The notes under the pieces: generated by a model | The model's database searches: none | Seen by the model: only the letters and a program-made list of their open reading frames with translations | Told to the model about the DNA's origin: nothing | Program-made: the position numbers and the translations under genes | Shown here: piece by piece, positions 1 to 12,369 of the stretch | How positions within the stretch are numbered: position 1 is the first letter of the stretch | Layout of the letters: each line of letters starts with the position of its first letter | Source of the DNA: Cliona cf. orientalis | Lineage: Eukaryota > Porifera > Demospongiae > Clionaida > Clionaidae | Length of the DNA stretch: 64,000 nucleotides | Direction of reading: 5' to 3' | Assembly: GCA_963930775.1 (NCBI GenBank) | Contig: OZ005689.1 | Coordinates: 17,817,775 to 17,881,774, forward strand

Positions 1-3000
1 GCTCTTTTGACGACTGTATGCACCAATTTGAGCCCAGCCTCTTTGCCTAGCTAGTACACACAAGATACTTGGTTTATAATGTGAGGCTGGGTAGCCAGAG
101 GCTCTTTTGACGATTGTATGCACCAATTTGAGGCCAGCTTCACATTGCCTAGCTAGTACACACAAGATACTTGGTTTACAATGTGAGGCTGCGTTGTCAG
201 AGGCTCTTTTGACGACTGTATGCACCAATTTGAGGCCAGCCTCACATTGCCTAGCTAGTACACACAAGAAACATGGTTTATAATATGAGGATGGGTAGCC
301 AGAGGCTCTTTTGACGAGTGTAGGCACCAATTTGAGGCCAGCCTAACATTGCCTAGCTAGTACACACAAGATACTTGGTTTAGAATGTGAGGCTGGGTAG
401 CCAGAGGCTCTTTTGACGAGTGTATGCACCAATTTGAGGCCAGCCTCACATTGCCTAGCTAGTAGACACAAGGAACATGGTTTATAATACGAGGCTGGGT
501 AGCCAGAGGCTCTTTTGACGACTGTATGCACCAATTTGAGCCCAGCCTCATTGCCTAGCTAGTACACACAAGATACTTGGTTTATAATGTGAGGCTGGGT
601 AGCCAGAGGCTCTTTTGACGATTGTATGCACCAATTTCAGGCCAGCCTCACATTGCCTAGCTAGTACACACAAGATACTTGGTTTACAATGTGAGGCTGC
701 GTTGTCAGAGGCTCTTTTGACGACTGTATGCACCAATTTGAGGCCAGCCTCACATTGCCTAGCTAGTACACACAAGAAACATGGTTTATAATATGAGGAT
801 GGGTAGCCAGAGGCTCTTTTGACGAGTGTAGGCACCAATTTGAGGCCAGCCTAACATTGCCTAGCTAGTACACACAAGATACTTGGTTTATAATGTGAGG
901 CTGGGTAGCCAGAGGCTCTTTTGACGATTGTATGCACCAATTTCAGGCCAGCCTCACATTGCCTAGCTAGTACACACAAGATACTTGGTTTACAATGTGA
1001 GGCTGCGTTGTCAGAGGCTCTTTTGACGACTGTATGCACCAATTTGAGGCCAGCCTCACATTGCCTAGCTAGTACACACAAGAAACATGGTTTATAATAT
1101 GAGGATGGGTAGCCAGAGGCTCTTTTGACGAGTGTAGGCACCAATTTGAGGCCAGCCTAACATTGCCTAGCTAGTACACACAAGATACTTGGTTTAGAAT
1201 GTGAGGCTGGGTAGCCAGAGGCTCTTTTGACGAGTGTATGCACCAATTTGAGGCCAGCCTCACATTGCCTAGCTAGTAGACACAAGGAACATGGTTTATA
1301 ATACGAGGCTGGGTAGCCAGAGGCTCTTTTGATGACTGTATGAACCAATTTGAGCCCAGCCTCACATTGCCTAGCTAGCACACACAAGATACTTTGTGAG
1401 GCTGGGTAGCCAGAGGCTCTTTTGACGAGTGTAGGCACCAATTTGAGGCCAGCCTCACATTGCCCAGCTAGTACACACAAGATACTTGGTTTACAATGTG
1501 AGGCTGGGTAGCCAGAGGCTCTTTTGACGAGTGTAGGCACCAATTTGAGGCCAGCCTCACATTGCCTAGCTAGTACACACAAGATACTTGGTTTACAAAG
1601 TGAGGCTGGGTAGCTAGAGGCTCTTTTGACGAGTGTAGGCACCAATTTGAGGCCAGCCTCACATTGCCTAGCTAGTACATACAAGATACTTCGTTTACAA
1701 TGTTAGGCTGCATTGCCAGAGGCTCTTTTGACGACTGTATGCACCAATTTGAGCCCAGCCTCATTGCCTAGCTAGTACACACAAGATACTTGGTTTATAA
1801 TGTGAGGCTGGGTAGCCAGAGGCTCTTTTGACGATTGTATGCACCAATTTGAGGCCAGCTTCACATTGCCTAGCTAGTACACACAAGATACTTGGTTTAC
1901 AATGTGAGGCTGCGTTGTCAGAGGCTCTTTTGACGACTGTATGCACCAATTTGAGCCCAGCCTCATTGCCTAGCTAGTACACACAAGATACTTGGTTTAT
2001 AATGTGAGGCTGGGTAGCCAGAGGCTCTTTTGACGATTGTATGCACCAATTTGAGGCCAGCTTCACATTGCCTAGCTAGTACACACAAGATACTTGGTTT
2101 ACAATGTGAGGCTGCGTTGTCAGAGGCTCTTTTGACGACTGTATGCACCAATTTGAGGCCAGCCTCACATTGCCTAGCTAGTACACACAAGAAACATGGT
2201 TTATAATATGAGGATGGGTAGCCAGAGGCTCTTTTGACGAGTGTAGGCACCAATTTGAGGCCAGCCTAACATTGCCTAGCTAGTACACACAAGATACTTG
2301 GTTTAGAATGTGAGGCTGGGTAGCCAGAGGCTCTTTTGACGAGTGTATGCACCAATTTGAGGCCAGCCTCACATTGCCTAGCTAGTAGACACAAGGAACA
2401 TGGTTTATAATACGAGGCTGGGTAGCCAGAGGCTCTTTTGACGACTGTATGCACCAATTTGAGCCCAGCCTCATTGCCTAGCTAGTACACACAAGATACT
2501 TGGTTTATAATGTGAGGCTGGGTAGCCAGAGGCTCTTTTGACGATTGTATGCACCAATTTCAGGCCAGCCTCACATTGCCTAGCTAGTACACACAAGATA
2601 CTTGGTTTACAATGTGAGGCTGCGTTGTCAGAGGCTCTTTTGACGACTGTATGCACCAATTTGAGGCCAGCCTCACATTGCCTAGCTAGTACACACAAGA
2701 AACATGGTTTATAATATGAGGATGGGTAGCCAGAGGCTCTTTTGACGAGTGTAGGCACCAATTTGAGGCCAGCCTAACATTGCCTAGCTAGTACACACAA
2801 GATACTTGGTTTAGAATGTGAGGCTGGGTAGCCAGAGGCTCTTTTGACGAGTGTATGCACCAATTTGAGGCCAGCCTCACATTGCCTAGCTAGTAGACAC
2901 AAGGAACATGGTTTATAATACGAGGCTGGGTAGCCAGAGGCTCTTTTGATGACTGTATGAACCAATTTGAGCCCAGCCTCACATTGCCTAGCTAGCACAC

Positions 3001-6000
3001 ACAAGATACTTTGTGAGGCTGGGTAGCCAGAGGCTCTTTTGACGAGTGTAGGCACCAATTTGAGGCCAGCCTCACATTGCCCAGCTAGTACACACAAGAT
3101 ACTTGGTTTACAATGTGAGGCTGGGTAGCCAGAGGCTCTTTTGACGAGTGTAGGCACCAATTTGAGGCCAGCCTCACATTGCCCAGCTAGTACACACAAG
3201 ATACTTGGTTTACAAAGTGAGGCTGGGTAGCTAGAGGCTCTTTTGATGACTGTACCTACCAATTTGAGGCCAGCCTCACATTGCCTAGCTGGTACACACA
3301 AGATACTTGGTTTACAAAGTGAGGATGGGTAGCTAGAGGCTCTTTTGACGAGTGTAGGCACCAATTTGAGGCCAGCCTCACATTGCCTAGCTAGTACACA
3401 CAAGAAACATGGTTTGCAATGTGAGGCTGGGTAGCCACAGGCTCTTTTGACGAGTGTAGGCACCAATTTGAGGCCAGTCTCACATTGCCTAGCTAGTACA
3501 CACAAGAAACATGGTATATAATGTGAGGCAGGGGAGCTAGAGTCTCTTTTGACGAGTGTAGGCACCAATTTGAGGCCAGCCTCACATTGCCCAGCTAGTA
3601 CAGACAAGATACTTGGTTTACGATGTGAGGCTTGGTAGCCAGAGGCTCTTTTGACGAGTGTAGGCACCAATTTGAGGCCAGCCTCACATTGCCCAGCTAG
3701 TACACACAAGATACTTGGTTTACAAAGTGAGGCTGGGTAGCTAGAGGCTATTTTGATGACTGTACCTACCAATTTGAGGCCAGCCTCACATTGCCTAGCT
3801 AGTACACACAAGATACTTGGTTTACAATGTGAGGCTGGGTAGCCAGAGGCTCTTTTGAGGACTGTATGCACCAACTTGAGGCCAGCCTCACATTGCCTAG
3901 CTGGTACACACAAGAACATGGTTTACAATGTGAGGCTGGGTAGCCACAGGCTCTTTTGACGAGTGTAGGCACCAATTTGAGGCCAGCCTCACATTGCCTA
4001 GCTAGTACACACAAGAAACATGGTTTACAATGTGAGGCTGGGTAGCCACTGGCTCTTTTGACGAGAGTAGGCACCAATTTGAGGCCAGCCTCACATTGCC
4101 TAGCTAGTACACACAAGAAACATGGTTTACAATGTGAGGCTGGGTAGCCAGAGGCTCTTTTGACGAGTGTAGGCACCAATTTGAGGCCAGTCTCACATTG
4201 CCTAGCTAGTACACACAAGAAACATGGTATATAATGTGAGGCAGGGGAGCTAGAGTCTCTTTTGACGAGTGTAGGCACCAATTTGAGGCCAGCCTCACAT
4301 TGCCCAGCTAGTACAGACAAGATACTTGGTTTACGATGTGAGGCTTGGTAGCCAGAGGCTCTTTTGACGAGTGTAGGCACCAATTTGAGGCCAGCCTCAC
4401 ATTGCCCAGCTAGTACACACAAGATACAAGTGCGGCTGGGTAGCTAGAGGCTATTTTGATGACTGTACCTACCAATTTGAGGCCAGCCTCACATTGCCTA
4501 GCTAGTACACACAAGATACTTGGTTTACAATGTGAGGCTGGGTAGCCAGAGGCTCTTTTGAGGACTGTATGCACCAATTTGAGGCCAGCCTCACATTGCC
4601 TAGCTGGTACACACAAGAACATGGTTTACAATGTGAGGCTGGGTAGCCACAGGCTCTTTTGACGAGTGTAGGCACCAATTTGAGGCCAGCCTCACATTGC
4701 CTAGCTAGTACACACAAGAAACATGGTTTACAATGTGAGGCTGGGTAGCCACTGGCTCTTTTGACGAGAGTAGGCACCAATTTGAGGCCAGCCTCACATT
4801 GCCTAGCTAGTACACACAAGAAACATGGTTTACAATGTGAGGCTGGGTAGCCACAGGCTCTTTTGACGAGTGTAGGCAGGCCAGCCTCACATTGCCTAGC
4901 TACTACACACAAGATACTTGGTTTACAATGCCACGGTTAGGCTGGGTAGCCAGAGGCTCTTTTGACGAGTGTAGGCACCAAGTTGAGGCCAGCCTAACAT
5001 TGCCTAGCTAGTACACACAAGATCCTTGGTTTATAATGTGAGGCTGCGTTGCCAGAGGCTCTTTTGACGACTGTATGCACCAATTTGAGGCCAGCCTCAC
5101 ATTGCCTAGCTAGTACACACAAGATACTTGGTTTATAATGTGAGGCTGGGTAGCAAGAGGCTCTTTTGACGAGTGTAGGCACCAATTTGAGGCCAGCCTC
5201 ACATTGCCTAGCTAGTACACACACGATACTTGGATTATAATGTGAGGCTTGGTAGCCAGAGGCTCTTTTTGACGAGTGTAGGCACCAATTTGAGCCTAGT
5301 CTCACATTGCCTAGCTAGTATACACAAGATACTTGGTTTACAAAGTGAGGCTGCGTAGCTAGAGACTCTTCTGACGAGTGTAGACACCAATTGCCAGCCT
5401 CACATTGCCTAGGTAGTACACACAAGATACTTGGTTTACAATGTGAGGCTGCATTGCCAGAGGCTCTTTTGACGACTGTATGCACCAGTTTGAGCCCAGC
5501 CTCACATTGCCTAGCTAGTACACACAAGATACTTGGTTTACAATGTGAGGCTGGGTAGCCAGAGGCTCTTTTGACGAGTGTAGGCACCAATTTGAGGCAA
5601 GCCTCACATTGCCCAGCTAGTACACACAAGATACTTGGTTTACAAAGTGAGGCTGGGTAGCTAGAGGCTCTTTTAACGACTGTACCTACCAATTTGAGGC
5701 CAGCCTCACATTGCCTAGCTGGTACACACAAGATACTTGGTTTACAAAGTGAGGATGGGTAGCCAGAGGCTCTTTTGACGAGTGTAGGCACCAATTTGAG
5801 GCAAGCCTCACATTGCCCAGCTAGTACACACAAGATACTTGGTTTACAAAGTGAGGCTGGGTAGCTAGAGGCTCTTTTAACGACTGTACCTACCAATTTG
5901 AGGCCAGCCTCACATTGCCTAGCTGGTACACACAAGATACTTGGTTTACAAAGTGAGGATGGGTAGCTAGAGGCTCTTTTGACAAGTGTAGGCACCAATT

Positions 6001-6374
6001 TGAGGCCAGCCTCACATTGCCTAGCTAGTACACACAAGATACTTGGTTTACAATGTGAGGCTGGGTAGCTAGAGGCTCTTTTGACGAGTGTAGGCACCAA
6101 TTTGGAGCCAGCCTCACATTGCCTAGCTAGTACACACAAGATACTTGGTTTATAATGTGAGGCTGCGTTGTCAGAGGCTCTTTTGACGAATGTATGCACC
6201 AATTTGAGGCCAGCCTAACATTGCCTAGCTAGTACACACAAGATACTTGGTTTAGAATGTGATGCTGGGTAGCCAGAGGCTCTTTTGACGAGTGTATGCA
6301 CCAATTTGAGGCCAGCCTCACATTGCCTAGCTAGTACACACAAGGAACATGGTTTATAATATGAGGATGGGTAG
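1..6374. repeat. 102-bp tandem satellite array, about 62 units
   Basis: A head-to-tail repeat fills the start of the window and stops near 6374, where the sequence after GGATGGGTAGC becomes unique. The consensus unit is 102 bp. Each unit contains CCAGCCTCACATT and, about 34 bp later, its reverse complement AATGTGAGGCTGG, so every unit can form a hairpin or cruciform. The loop holds the palindrome CTAGCTAG. Because 102 is a multiple of three, one minus-strand frame stays open over many units and encodes a 34-residue repeat containing KRASGYPAS and CVLARQCEAGLKLV. Units that lack two bases (CCTCATTGCC instead of CCTCACATTGCC) break this frame. Variants recur in blocks, showing local duplication. 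No start context, splice pattern or unique flanking exon supports a gene, so I call it satellite. The left end lies outside the window. Confidence 0.95.
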
Positions 6375-7049
6375 CTTTGCACACACGTCATCACACTTCT
6401 TAAGTACAGCTACTTCGATTAAAAATGTTTGTAGTTCTATTGGCCATTTTTGTGGATGTGCATGCTGTCTTCCATTTATGTTACCTGAGCACAAGGAGCA
6501 CTCTTCTCCACTACATTTCTCTCTCTTGCTTGCCAAGGGTATACCTGTCACCAGCATTTCCTTTCCTGGAGAGTTGTGTATGTAGGAAGCCTTCCTTGTC
6601 GTTCCTGGTTACCACAACCACGTGTTCCTAGCCAATAAATGCACCACATTTGAGCGTGCATATCTCTGGAACCAGTTGATGGTAACTTTCCATTCCAGTG
6701 CTATGTTGTAGTCCAATGCCAGAGCTACAGACTCATGTCCAAACGATGAATATTGCATCAGGCAAAAATATTTGTTCCATGTGCGACTATTGCAACCGCG
6801 TGTTGGAACGCTCGCAGATAAGCGTTCACAGAACGGCCTAGGAGTGTCAGATCTGTTTCAAATTTGCACCATTGTGTAGTAGAAGAGTTTTGCTATCCTG
6901 AATCAGGCTCATGGATGTCCTGAAACGGTTTTGTGGCCCTTTGAAAAATTGGTAAGTTAGCGCTAGTTAATTACACAATGGAATGTGGCTACGCGTGTAC
7001 TTCCGGTATTTTTAACGTAAAGACTGTTGGCCCGTCGGCTGAAGCGACC
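6375..7049. other. Unique non-coding stretch after the satellite
   Basis: I see only short frames here and no recognisable protein, RNA or terminal inverted repeat. It separates the satellite from the first dispersed element. Confidence 0.5.
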
Positions 7050-7471
7050 AGGTAAGCTACCCACACTATCTTCATAATTTGAATACTATTGATTTCAGCG
7101 TTATTCAAGCACGGTTTCTAATCCAGAGCAAGGGCGGCCGCGATACTTCACCGTGTCATTGTGTCGTTGAAAATCTCAGCAGCCATATTAAGTGGGCGTC
7201 GCTACGATCGCTAGCCGTTTGTGTTGAAAGGTGGCGTATAGCTAGCTAGACTTACTTAGTTTTTCGGCTGTTTAGCACGTTACTTATCAATCTTACATAG
7301 ACTATTCTATTTTAAGTTCAGTTCTCATAAACCAGCCATTTGAGCAAGGGCAGCTACACATGGGTGCATATTCGAGTAAACAGTAAGTAGACCTTAGCAG
7401 GAAATCGAGCCCAAATTGGGGGATGGGCTGACATACCGTAGTGGGTCCTCTTTTGCGAGGGTGCAGTATAT
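7050..7471 (+). mobile_element. Non-autonomous element, family M (TATACYGTACCCTCGCG ends), copy 1, 5'-truncated
   Basis: This segment aligns by eye with the elements at 19435, 56288 and 56787. Shared landmarks are CAGGTAAGCTACCCAC near the left, AATCCAGAGCAAGGGCGG in the middle, and the right terminus GGGTCCTCTTTTGCGAGGG followed by TGCAGTATA. The left terminus is missing. Complete copies have about 28-bp inverted termini and look like TA-inserting Tc1/mariner-type MITEs; that class assignment is inference from the TA-rich ends. Confidence 0.75.
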
Positions 7472-7639
7472 AAATTATAATCATAGAGTCGGTAGCAGTT
7501 TACCTGTTGACGACCGGAAGTACATGTTTCATTGGAAAACCGCGCAATGTATTATACGTATGGGGTTAATGGTATGCATGACCGTTGACAACACTGGTGA
7601 AATTGTATACAGTGAAAACGACTAACCTTCTAGAAACAC

Positions 7640-7790
7640 AGCTAACCCACGTTCAAGTCTTAGGCCGATCGCGCGCTTTGTTGTGGAGATACAGCGCTTT
7701 GTTTGTGATCGCGCCACACCCCCAATAATCGAGAAATTACTGTCTAAAGGTGTTGCTATGCACGCGTATGGCGTTTCCACAACAATAATG
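7640..7790 (+). mobile_element. Fragment of family T element
   Basis: It matches the left-middle part of the elements at 24046, 34767 and 49473, sharing AGGCCGATCGCGCGCTT, GATACAGCGCTTTGTTTG, AATCGAGAAATTAC and GCGTATGGCGTTTCC. Neither GTGACC terminus is present, so this is a solo internal fragment. Confidence 0.7.
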
Positions 7791-7861
7791 AGCTCCGCTA
7801 ACCCCACTAAATTCATGGCAATTGCCGGTTCTTCAAGTTCTACTATGAACATCGAACTAAA

Positions 7862-8000
7862 CCGGGGGGCGGGGGGAGTCCCCATATTCACAGAAGGCTC
7901 CCAAAATTATAATGAAAATGGGGACCCGGGGTCCCCAAATTTCATAGGGTCCCCAAACGTTCATGATATGAAAATAGGGACCCCCCCCCCCCAATTGCGA
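7862..8000. repeat. G/C-run inverted-repeat patch
   Basis: Runs of G followed by AGTCCCC, the near-palindrome GGGGACCCGGGGTCCCC, GGGTCCCC and finally a run of C after GGGACC suggest a small, strongly foldable element with G-rich and C-rich ends. Target duplications are not clear. Confidence 0.4.
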
Positions 8001-8066
8001 AGTGAGCGATATACAGTGAATTAGGTGGCTATCAAGAGGCTCCTCAGCAGTCAGCATAACAGCCAG

Positions 8067-9030
8067 TTCACAACTTGAAGAGACACACCGCGCTACCTGG
8101 GCAGCCTTCTTTGTCAGCCACCTTGAAGGGATTGGTTAAGACTTCGTGCGCACACGCGAACTTCGGTACCTCCCATCTACTAGGTACTTGAGAGTTGAAT
8201 GAGCAAGCCTTATAAGATGGCATTGAAAACAGAATACTAAGAGCAATAAAAAAGAACAGAAACAAGTATAAAAAACAATACAATTGAAGGATAAAGTAGG
8301 GATGGCAGGGTCAAAACAAGATTTGTACGGCTTAAGCATCTGCTATACATCCCTACACTTGCTTTTTGAGGGTTGCAAAATAATACAACTGAATCAAAAC
8401 TGACTATCCTGAACCATTGTGACAACCAGGGAACAACCCTGAATGTCTCCCACATGCCGCACTCGACAAATACATCAACATTAATAGGTGCATAATAATC
8501 AAGAAAAGCAAGTGAAGGGAAGTATAGCAAATGCTTATGTCTTACAAATCTTGTTTGTGTACTTTTTGACCCTGCCATCCCTACTTCATCCTTCAATTGT
8601 ATTGTTTTTATTCTTGTCATAGAATCGATGGCCTGGATATATGTAATACATCCAAATATGTCAATACAGGTAATGTTGTGTACTTTCCTAGTGTCAAAAT
8701 CTGAATTTCCAGCAAACTGTGCATTTAACAAGACCAAGATCATTCATCGAAATAATTGTACACGTCAGAATTAGAAGTTTAAAAGTAGCTTATTTCTCAT
8801 TCTTTCTTTGTTTTTCATTATCAGGGCTAACTCAAGACTGCCTTATGCTCTCATCTTCGAGTATAAATCCAGTTCCTTTTGTAGCACGCAGGTCCATGAC
8901 ATGCTATTTTTGTGTTATCTCAATAGTTACTTAATGGTGGGTGTGTATAGAATGTTAACAATAGGGTGTGTCTGATAAGGCATTTTGTCATATAATGTGC
9001 ATGCTCACAATGTGTTGCCATATGGTGAGG
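8067..9030 (+). mobile_element. Composite inverted-repeat element, family E, copy 1
   Basis: Shares four blocks with the element at 61836-63240 (on its reverse strand): C, the CGCGAACTTCGGTACCTCCC block near 8155; D, a long inverted repeat with arms at about 8270-8345 and 8530-8612 bearing GTAGGGATGGC and CATCCCTACTTC; A, the ATATGTAATACATCCAAATA block at 8638; and B, the GTGTGTCTGATAAGGCATT block at 8965. Here the order is C-D-A-B, whereas the other copy reads A-B-C-D, so the two are circular permutations of one unit. No coding capacity is seen. Confidence 0.7.
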
Positions 9031-10119
9031 TCATGTAACAGAAGCCTGTGGTACCTAAGCAACAGTTGGTACCATATTTTCTCGTTACTAGGTGCACTTC
9101 GCTTATTATGTGTTTACGTTTATGTTTGTTTGTTAAGACGCATGATCTAATTAGCGCAAGAAAATTCGCGTTCTAGGATTTTTCAGTGCATCTTAATGGA
9201 GCGTGTGACGACCTTTACCAGAAATTTGCCAAAAATTTAGAATCGTAATTAATTTTCTATTAGCATAAACACGATAGCGCATATTCGTTAAGCGCTTACT
9301 ATTTTGTTGGCCTATTAGGCGCATTTCGCGTATAAGCACATAATATTATGTGACCCTTGACCTAGATGTCTGCACACCTGCTAGGTTCCAGTCACGATAG
9401 CTACTGTCGATTCTCATGTTCTTCCAGCATATATAATAGCTGTACTCACAGCAATGAACGCCATTTCGACCTGGGCGGAATGCAGCAACGTGAACAATCA
9501 TGACAAACGTGCGATCGAGCGATTGGCCACGCCCCTTAAATGATACCACGGAACGCGCATGCGTTCTTGATGTATTGTTAGGTGCATCTCGCTGTTAGGC
9601 ACACTTAGCTATTAAGCGCAGGTTTTCTTCCTGTGGAGATATAAGCGCATGCGCTTAATGGCGGGAAAGTACGGCATTGACTCTCTGTGTCCAGACTGTG
9701 ACCTATTGTCGTGTCGATACTATTTCTCTATCTTCGAATTCTCTCGCGGAGCTCTTTGAATTCGCCATCTTTCGAATATAATTGCCATAGTTACTTCTCC
9801 CTCAAAAATTTAATTGCTACTGTTATATTTTTTCTAAGTGTCCCTCACACCACTGTCAAAAACCTTCATTAAATATTAAACTAAGAGACTACAGCTAGTG
9901 AAGTTTGCTAAAGGTAAGTCTATGGTAATAATTATGTACAAGTTTACTAATGAAGTTAATAATATAGGTATTGATTATTGCGGTTCAGATATCAGATATT
10001 GACTACCGCCATTCCGTTTACTACCTGGCTGTTATACAATGCATCAGCAAGATAAGTTATTGTATTTCATAAGTTACAGTACCCACTGGTATTAGAAACT
10101 ACTGTAACCGACCCAGATT
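9031..10119. other. Non-coding, with recurrent GCGCTTA motifs
   Basis: Between about 9085 and 9660 the motif GCGCTTA or its complement TAAGCGC recurs (for example ATAAGCGCATGCGCTTAATGG near 9640), as do GGTGCATCTCGC-like segments. Similar GCGCTTA-rich DNA fills the element at 53622-54005, so a related degraded element is likely. I see no gene. Confidence 0.4.
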
Positions 10120-11570
10120 ATGCCTTCTGCCAAAAAGGGCTAAAAGAAGAGTATTATCAGAATGTTGATAAAGTCAGGAGCAAACAAAGAAATACTATAA
10201 AAAAGTAGGGAAAGCCAAGGCTGATGTTGATACCAAATAAATCAAAAACAAAAAATGACAGCCTCATGCGCCTACTCAAAGGCTAGTTATGCCCTTCAAC
10301 CAGAAAAAGAAGGCATCCTCACGTGCCTATTCAAATGCTAGCTATGGCACAGATCCAGATATAAAGAAGGCAGCCTCACGTGCCTATTCAAAGGCTATCT
10401 ATGGCAGCGAGCCAGAGAAAATAAGCCTCACGTGCCTATTCAAAGGCTAGCTATAGAAGTCAACCAGATATAAAGTTGGCGGCCTCATATTCCTAGCTAT
10501 AGCAGCGACCAGAAAAAAAGAAGGCAGCCTCAAAGGCTACATATAGTAGTAGGCCAGAAAAAAAAGATGGTTGCCTCACATGCTTACTCAAAGGCTATTT
10601 ATTTATAGCAGTCAGCCTGAAAAAAGGCAGCCTCACGTGCCTACTCTAAGGCACGCTACAGGGAAAAAATCTCTTCTACACATGGATATTACTCTTCTAA
10701 AAGAGATTCCATTTGTGCATTCCAAAGGGATAAGTATGCACTAGCTGAACCCAAATTTATTGTTTCAAGGGAGGCCTATATCAAGGACTTGAAAAACAGC
10801 CTGCTAAGCAATCCTGAAGTAAATTAAAATTGAGTCGTTTAAGAAACAACATACTGTCTGTAGTGAAAAGAGTGACTGGCAAAGCTGTTTGTAGTGTGGC
10901 AGCTAAGAGGCTGGTAACTAAAGCTTTGCAAGTACATAAATAGCATGCAGGGTCATTACTCAAAATTGTCAGAACAGTTCAAAGCATGCAAATTAATGGA
11001 GCTGAAGATTTCGGGGAGGGTTGTCACATAGCTTTGACAGAACCCTACTTTTATGATTCAGCTTACAATCCTGTAAAGAGAGACTATGCCTTGCGAATAG
11101 ATGAATGTAGAGGAAAGTATACGTTGGCCAGTGAAATCACCGATGATGATAAGTCCACTAAAGGCCATAGTAAACCCAAGCCTATGAAGTGGGCATGCAC
11201 TATTGAATGCAAAGGAACTCAATGATGACAAAGTGCATAACATTATTGGCTTGAAAGAGTCATTTGACTAGCCCGTACAGGAGGTGCGGCAAGCCTTAGA
11301 TGTTTGTGATGGTGACTGTCCCAATCTGCATTTCACAAAATGTGTACATAAGGTTGTAATTGACCATAAAAGTGATCCCTTGGTTAGCTCTGACGATGGG
11401 GAGTGTCACAATGTATACGAGAAAGAGATTGGTGTTCACCGTCAAGGTATGAAGCATGATCTCAGCCAATGCCTCCAAAGTGAGGTATATGAAGGCATTC
11501 GCGCCTCTTCACTGCACATTCTATCACTGACAATCCCTCGTACGTTGTTGTACCATAGTTTGTCTCTCCT
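10120..11570 (+). pseudogene. Decayed lysine/serine-rich repeat protein of Helitron-associated type
   Basis: Starts at an ATG followed by PSAKKG. From about 10240 to 10650 a roughly 60-bp repeat encodes about 20-residue units whose readable core is KKAASRAYSKASY, in shifting frames. Further down, 10986-11225 reads GEGCHIALTEPYFYDSAYN and ASEITDDDK, and 11284-11595 reads CDGDCPNLHFTKCVHKVVIDH, a segment with paired cysteines. From memory, this order (RAYSKASY repeats, then a YFYDSAYN region, then a cysteine-bearing region) occurs in long mobile-element proteins of sponges that continue into DUF6570 and Helitron helicase domains. Here a DUF6570-like segment lies just downstream but on the other strand. 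Several stops and frameshifts make it a pseudogene. Function is unknown; the lysine-rich repeats may bind nucleic acid. Confidence 0.6.
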
Positions 11571-11583
11571 GCCCAGCGATAGG

Positions 11584-12036
11584 TTAATGAACTGAACTGG
11601 CGTTTGTACACATTTCATACAGTGGGTTATTCAATTTTAACCACTGTAGTGCAGCAAGCACTTCAGCTGGTCGTACATATTGAAACATATAATGTCCCTT
11701 GTAGCACAGCTTTCGCTTCAGTTTCATTGGAACCATCTGCATTTGAGATGGAAGCCTTGGTAGAAGGGTACACACAGGAGTAAGATCAGTGGGGACTTTG
11801 ACAGCTGGTCCATGAATGACACGTTGTTTGCCACAGGGAAGTGCCACCATCTTCATGAAGGGGATCCTCAGCGAAATAAATCGCACCTCCAATGAATTTA
11901 AGTCTGATAACTCTGATGGTATATCCTCAAGGTCCAAATTATTGGCCTTGGCTTGAGTAGGCAACTTTCCCCCAAAGCAACAAATGCTTCTTAAAATACA
12001 ATATTCTAACAAAATTAATGATAGAAACCCTATCAT
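11584..12036 (-). pseudogene. DUF6570-like segment of a Helitron polyprotein
   Basis: The 150-residue frame contains EDIPSELSDLNSLEVRFISL, RIPFMKMVALPCGKQRVIHG, LPRLPSQMQMVPMKLKRKL, YKGHYMFQYVRPAEVLAAL and WLKLNNPLYE. This matches what I recall of DUF6570, which usually sits just N-terminal to the Helitron-like N domain of Rep-helicase proteins. No Rep or helicase follows on this strand, so it is an isolated fragment. Its 3' end nearly abuts the plus-strand repeat-protein remnant, so the two halves converge; an inversion is the simplest explanation. Confidence 0.65.
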
Positions 12037-12369
12037 TTCACTCTCACTGTTGCTATCACTTACTTAGGGATCCTTCTTGCTTATTTCCAGTGATAAAATT
12101 CGAGTACTCGTAAAATGGATTAGAGTACTCATAAAATGCATTAAGAAAAGCTGCCTTTCTTATTCCAGCAAAATCGGATATATAATCACATCCGGACGCT
12201 ATGAACAACATTTGTAGTGTGCTTGGTAATCGTTCCCTGCCTATACTCTAGCGACATCTGGGTCGTTGTCCAGGGCTGTTTGAAGATTAATGATACTCAA
12301 CAAACGTATGCTCATTAGAGTGGGGAAGATTTATTTGAACTATGCACTCTACATGGGAAGTAATGCTAG

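Noticed and set aside
2774-3919. 381-residue minus-strand ORF and its shorter relatives across the satellite
   Set aside because: The frame stays open only because the satellite unit is 102 bp; units with 2-bp deletions break it, and there is no unique sequence, start context or exon structure.
1-6374. CRISPR-like regular repeat spacing
   Set aside because: Units abut with no unique spacers, the repeat is 102 bp, and the surroundings are eukaryotic.
6349-6631. Overlapping short ORFs at the satellite border
   Set aside because: Three frames are open at once in a short stretch and none has a recognisable domain.
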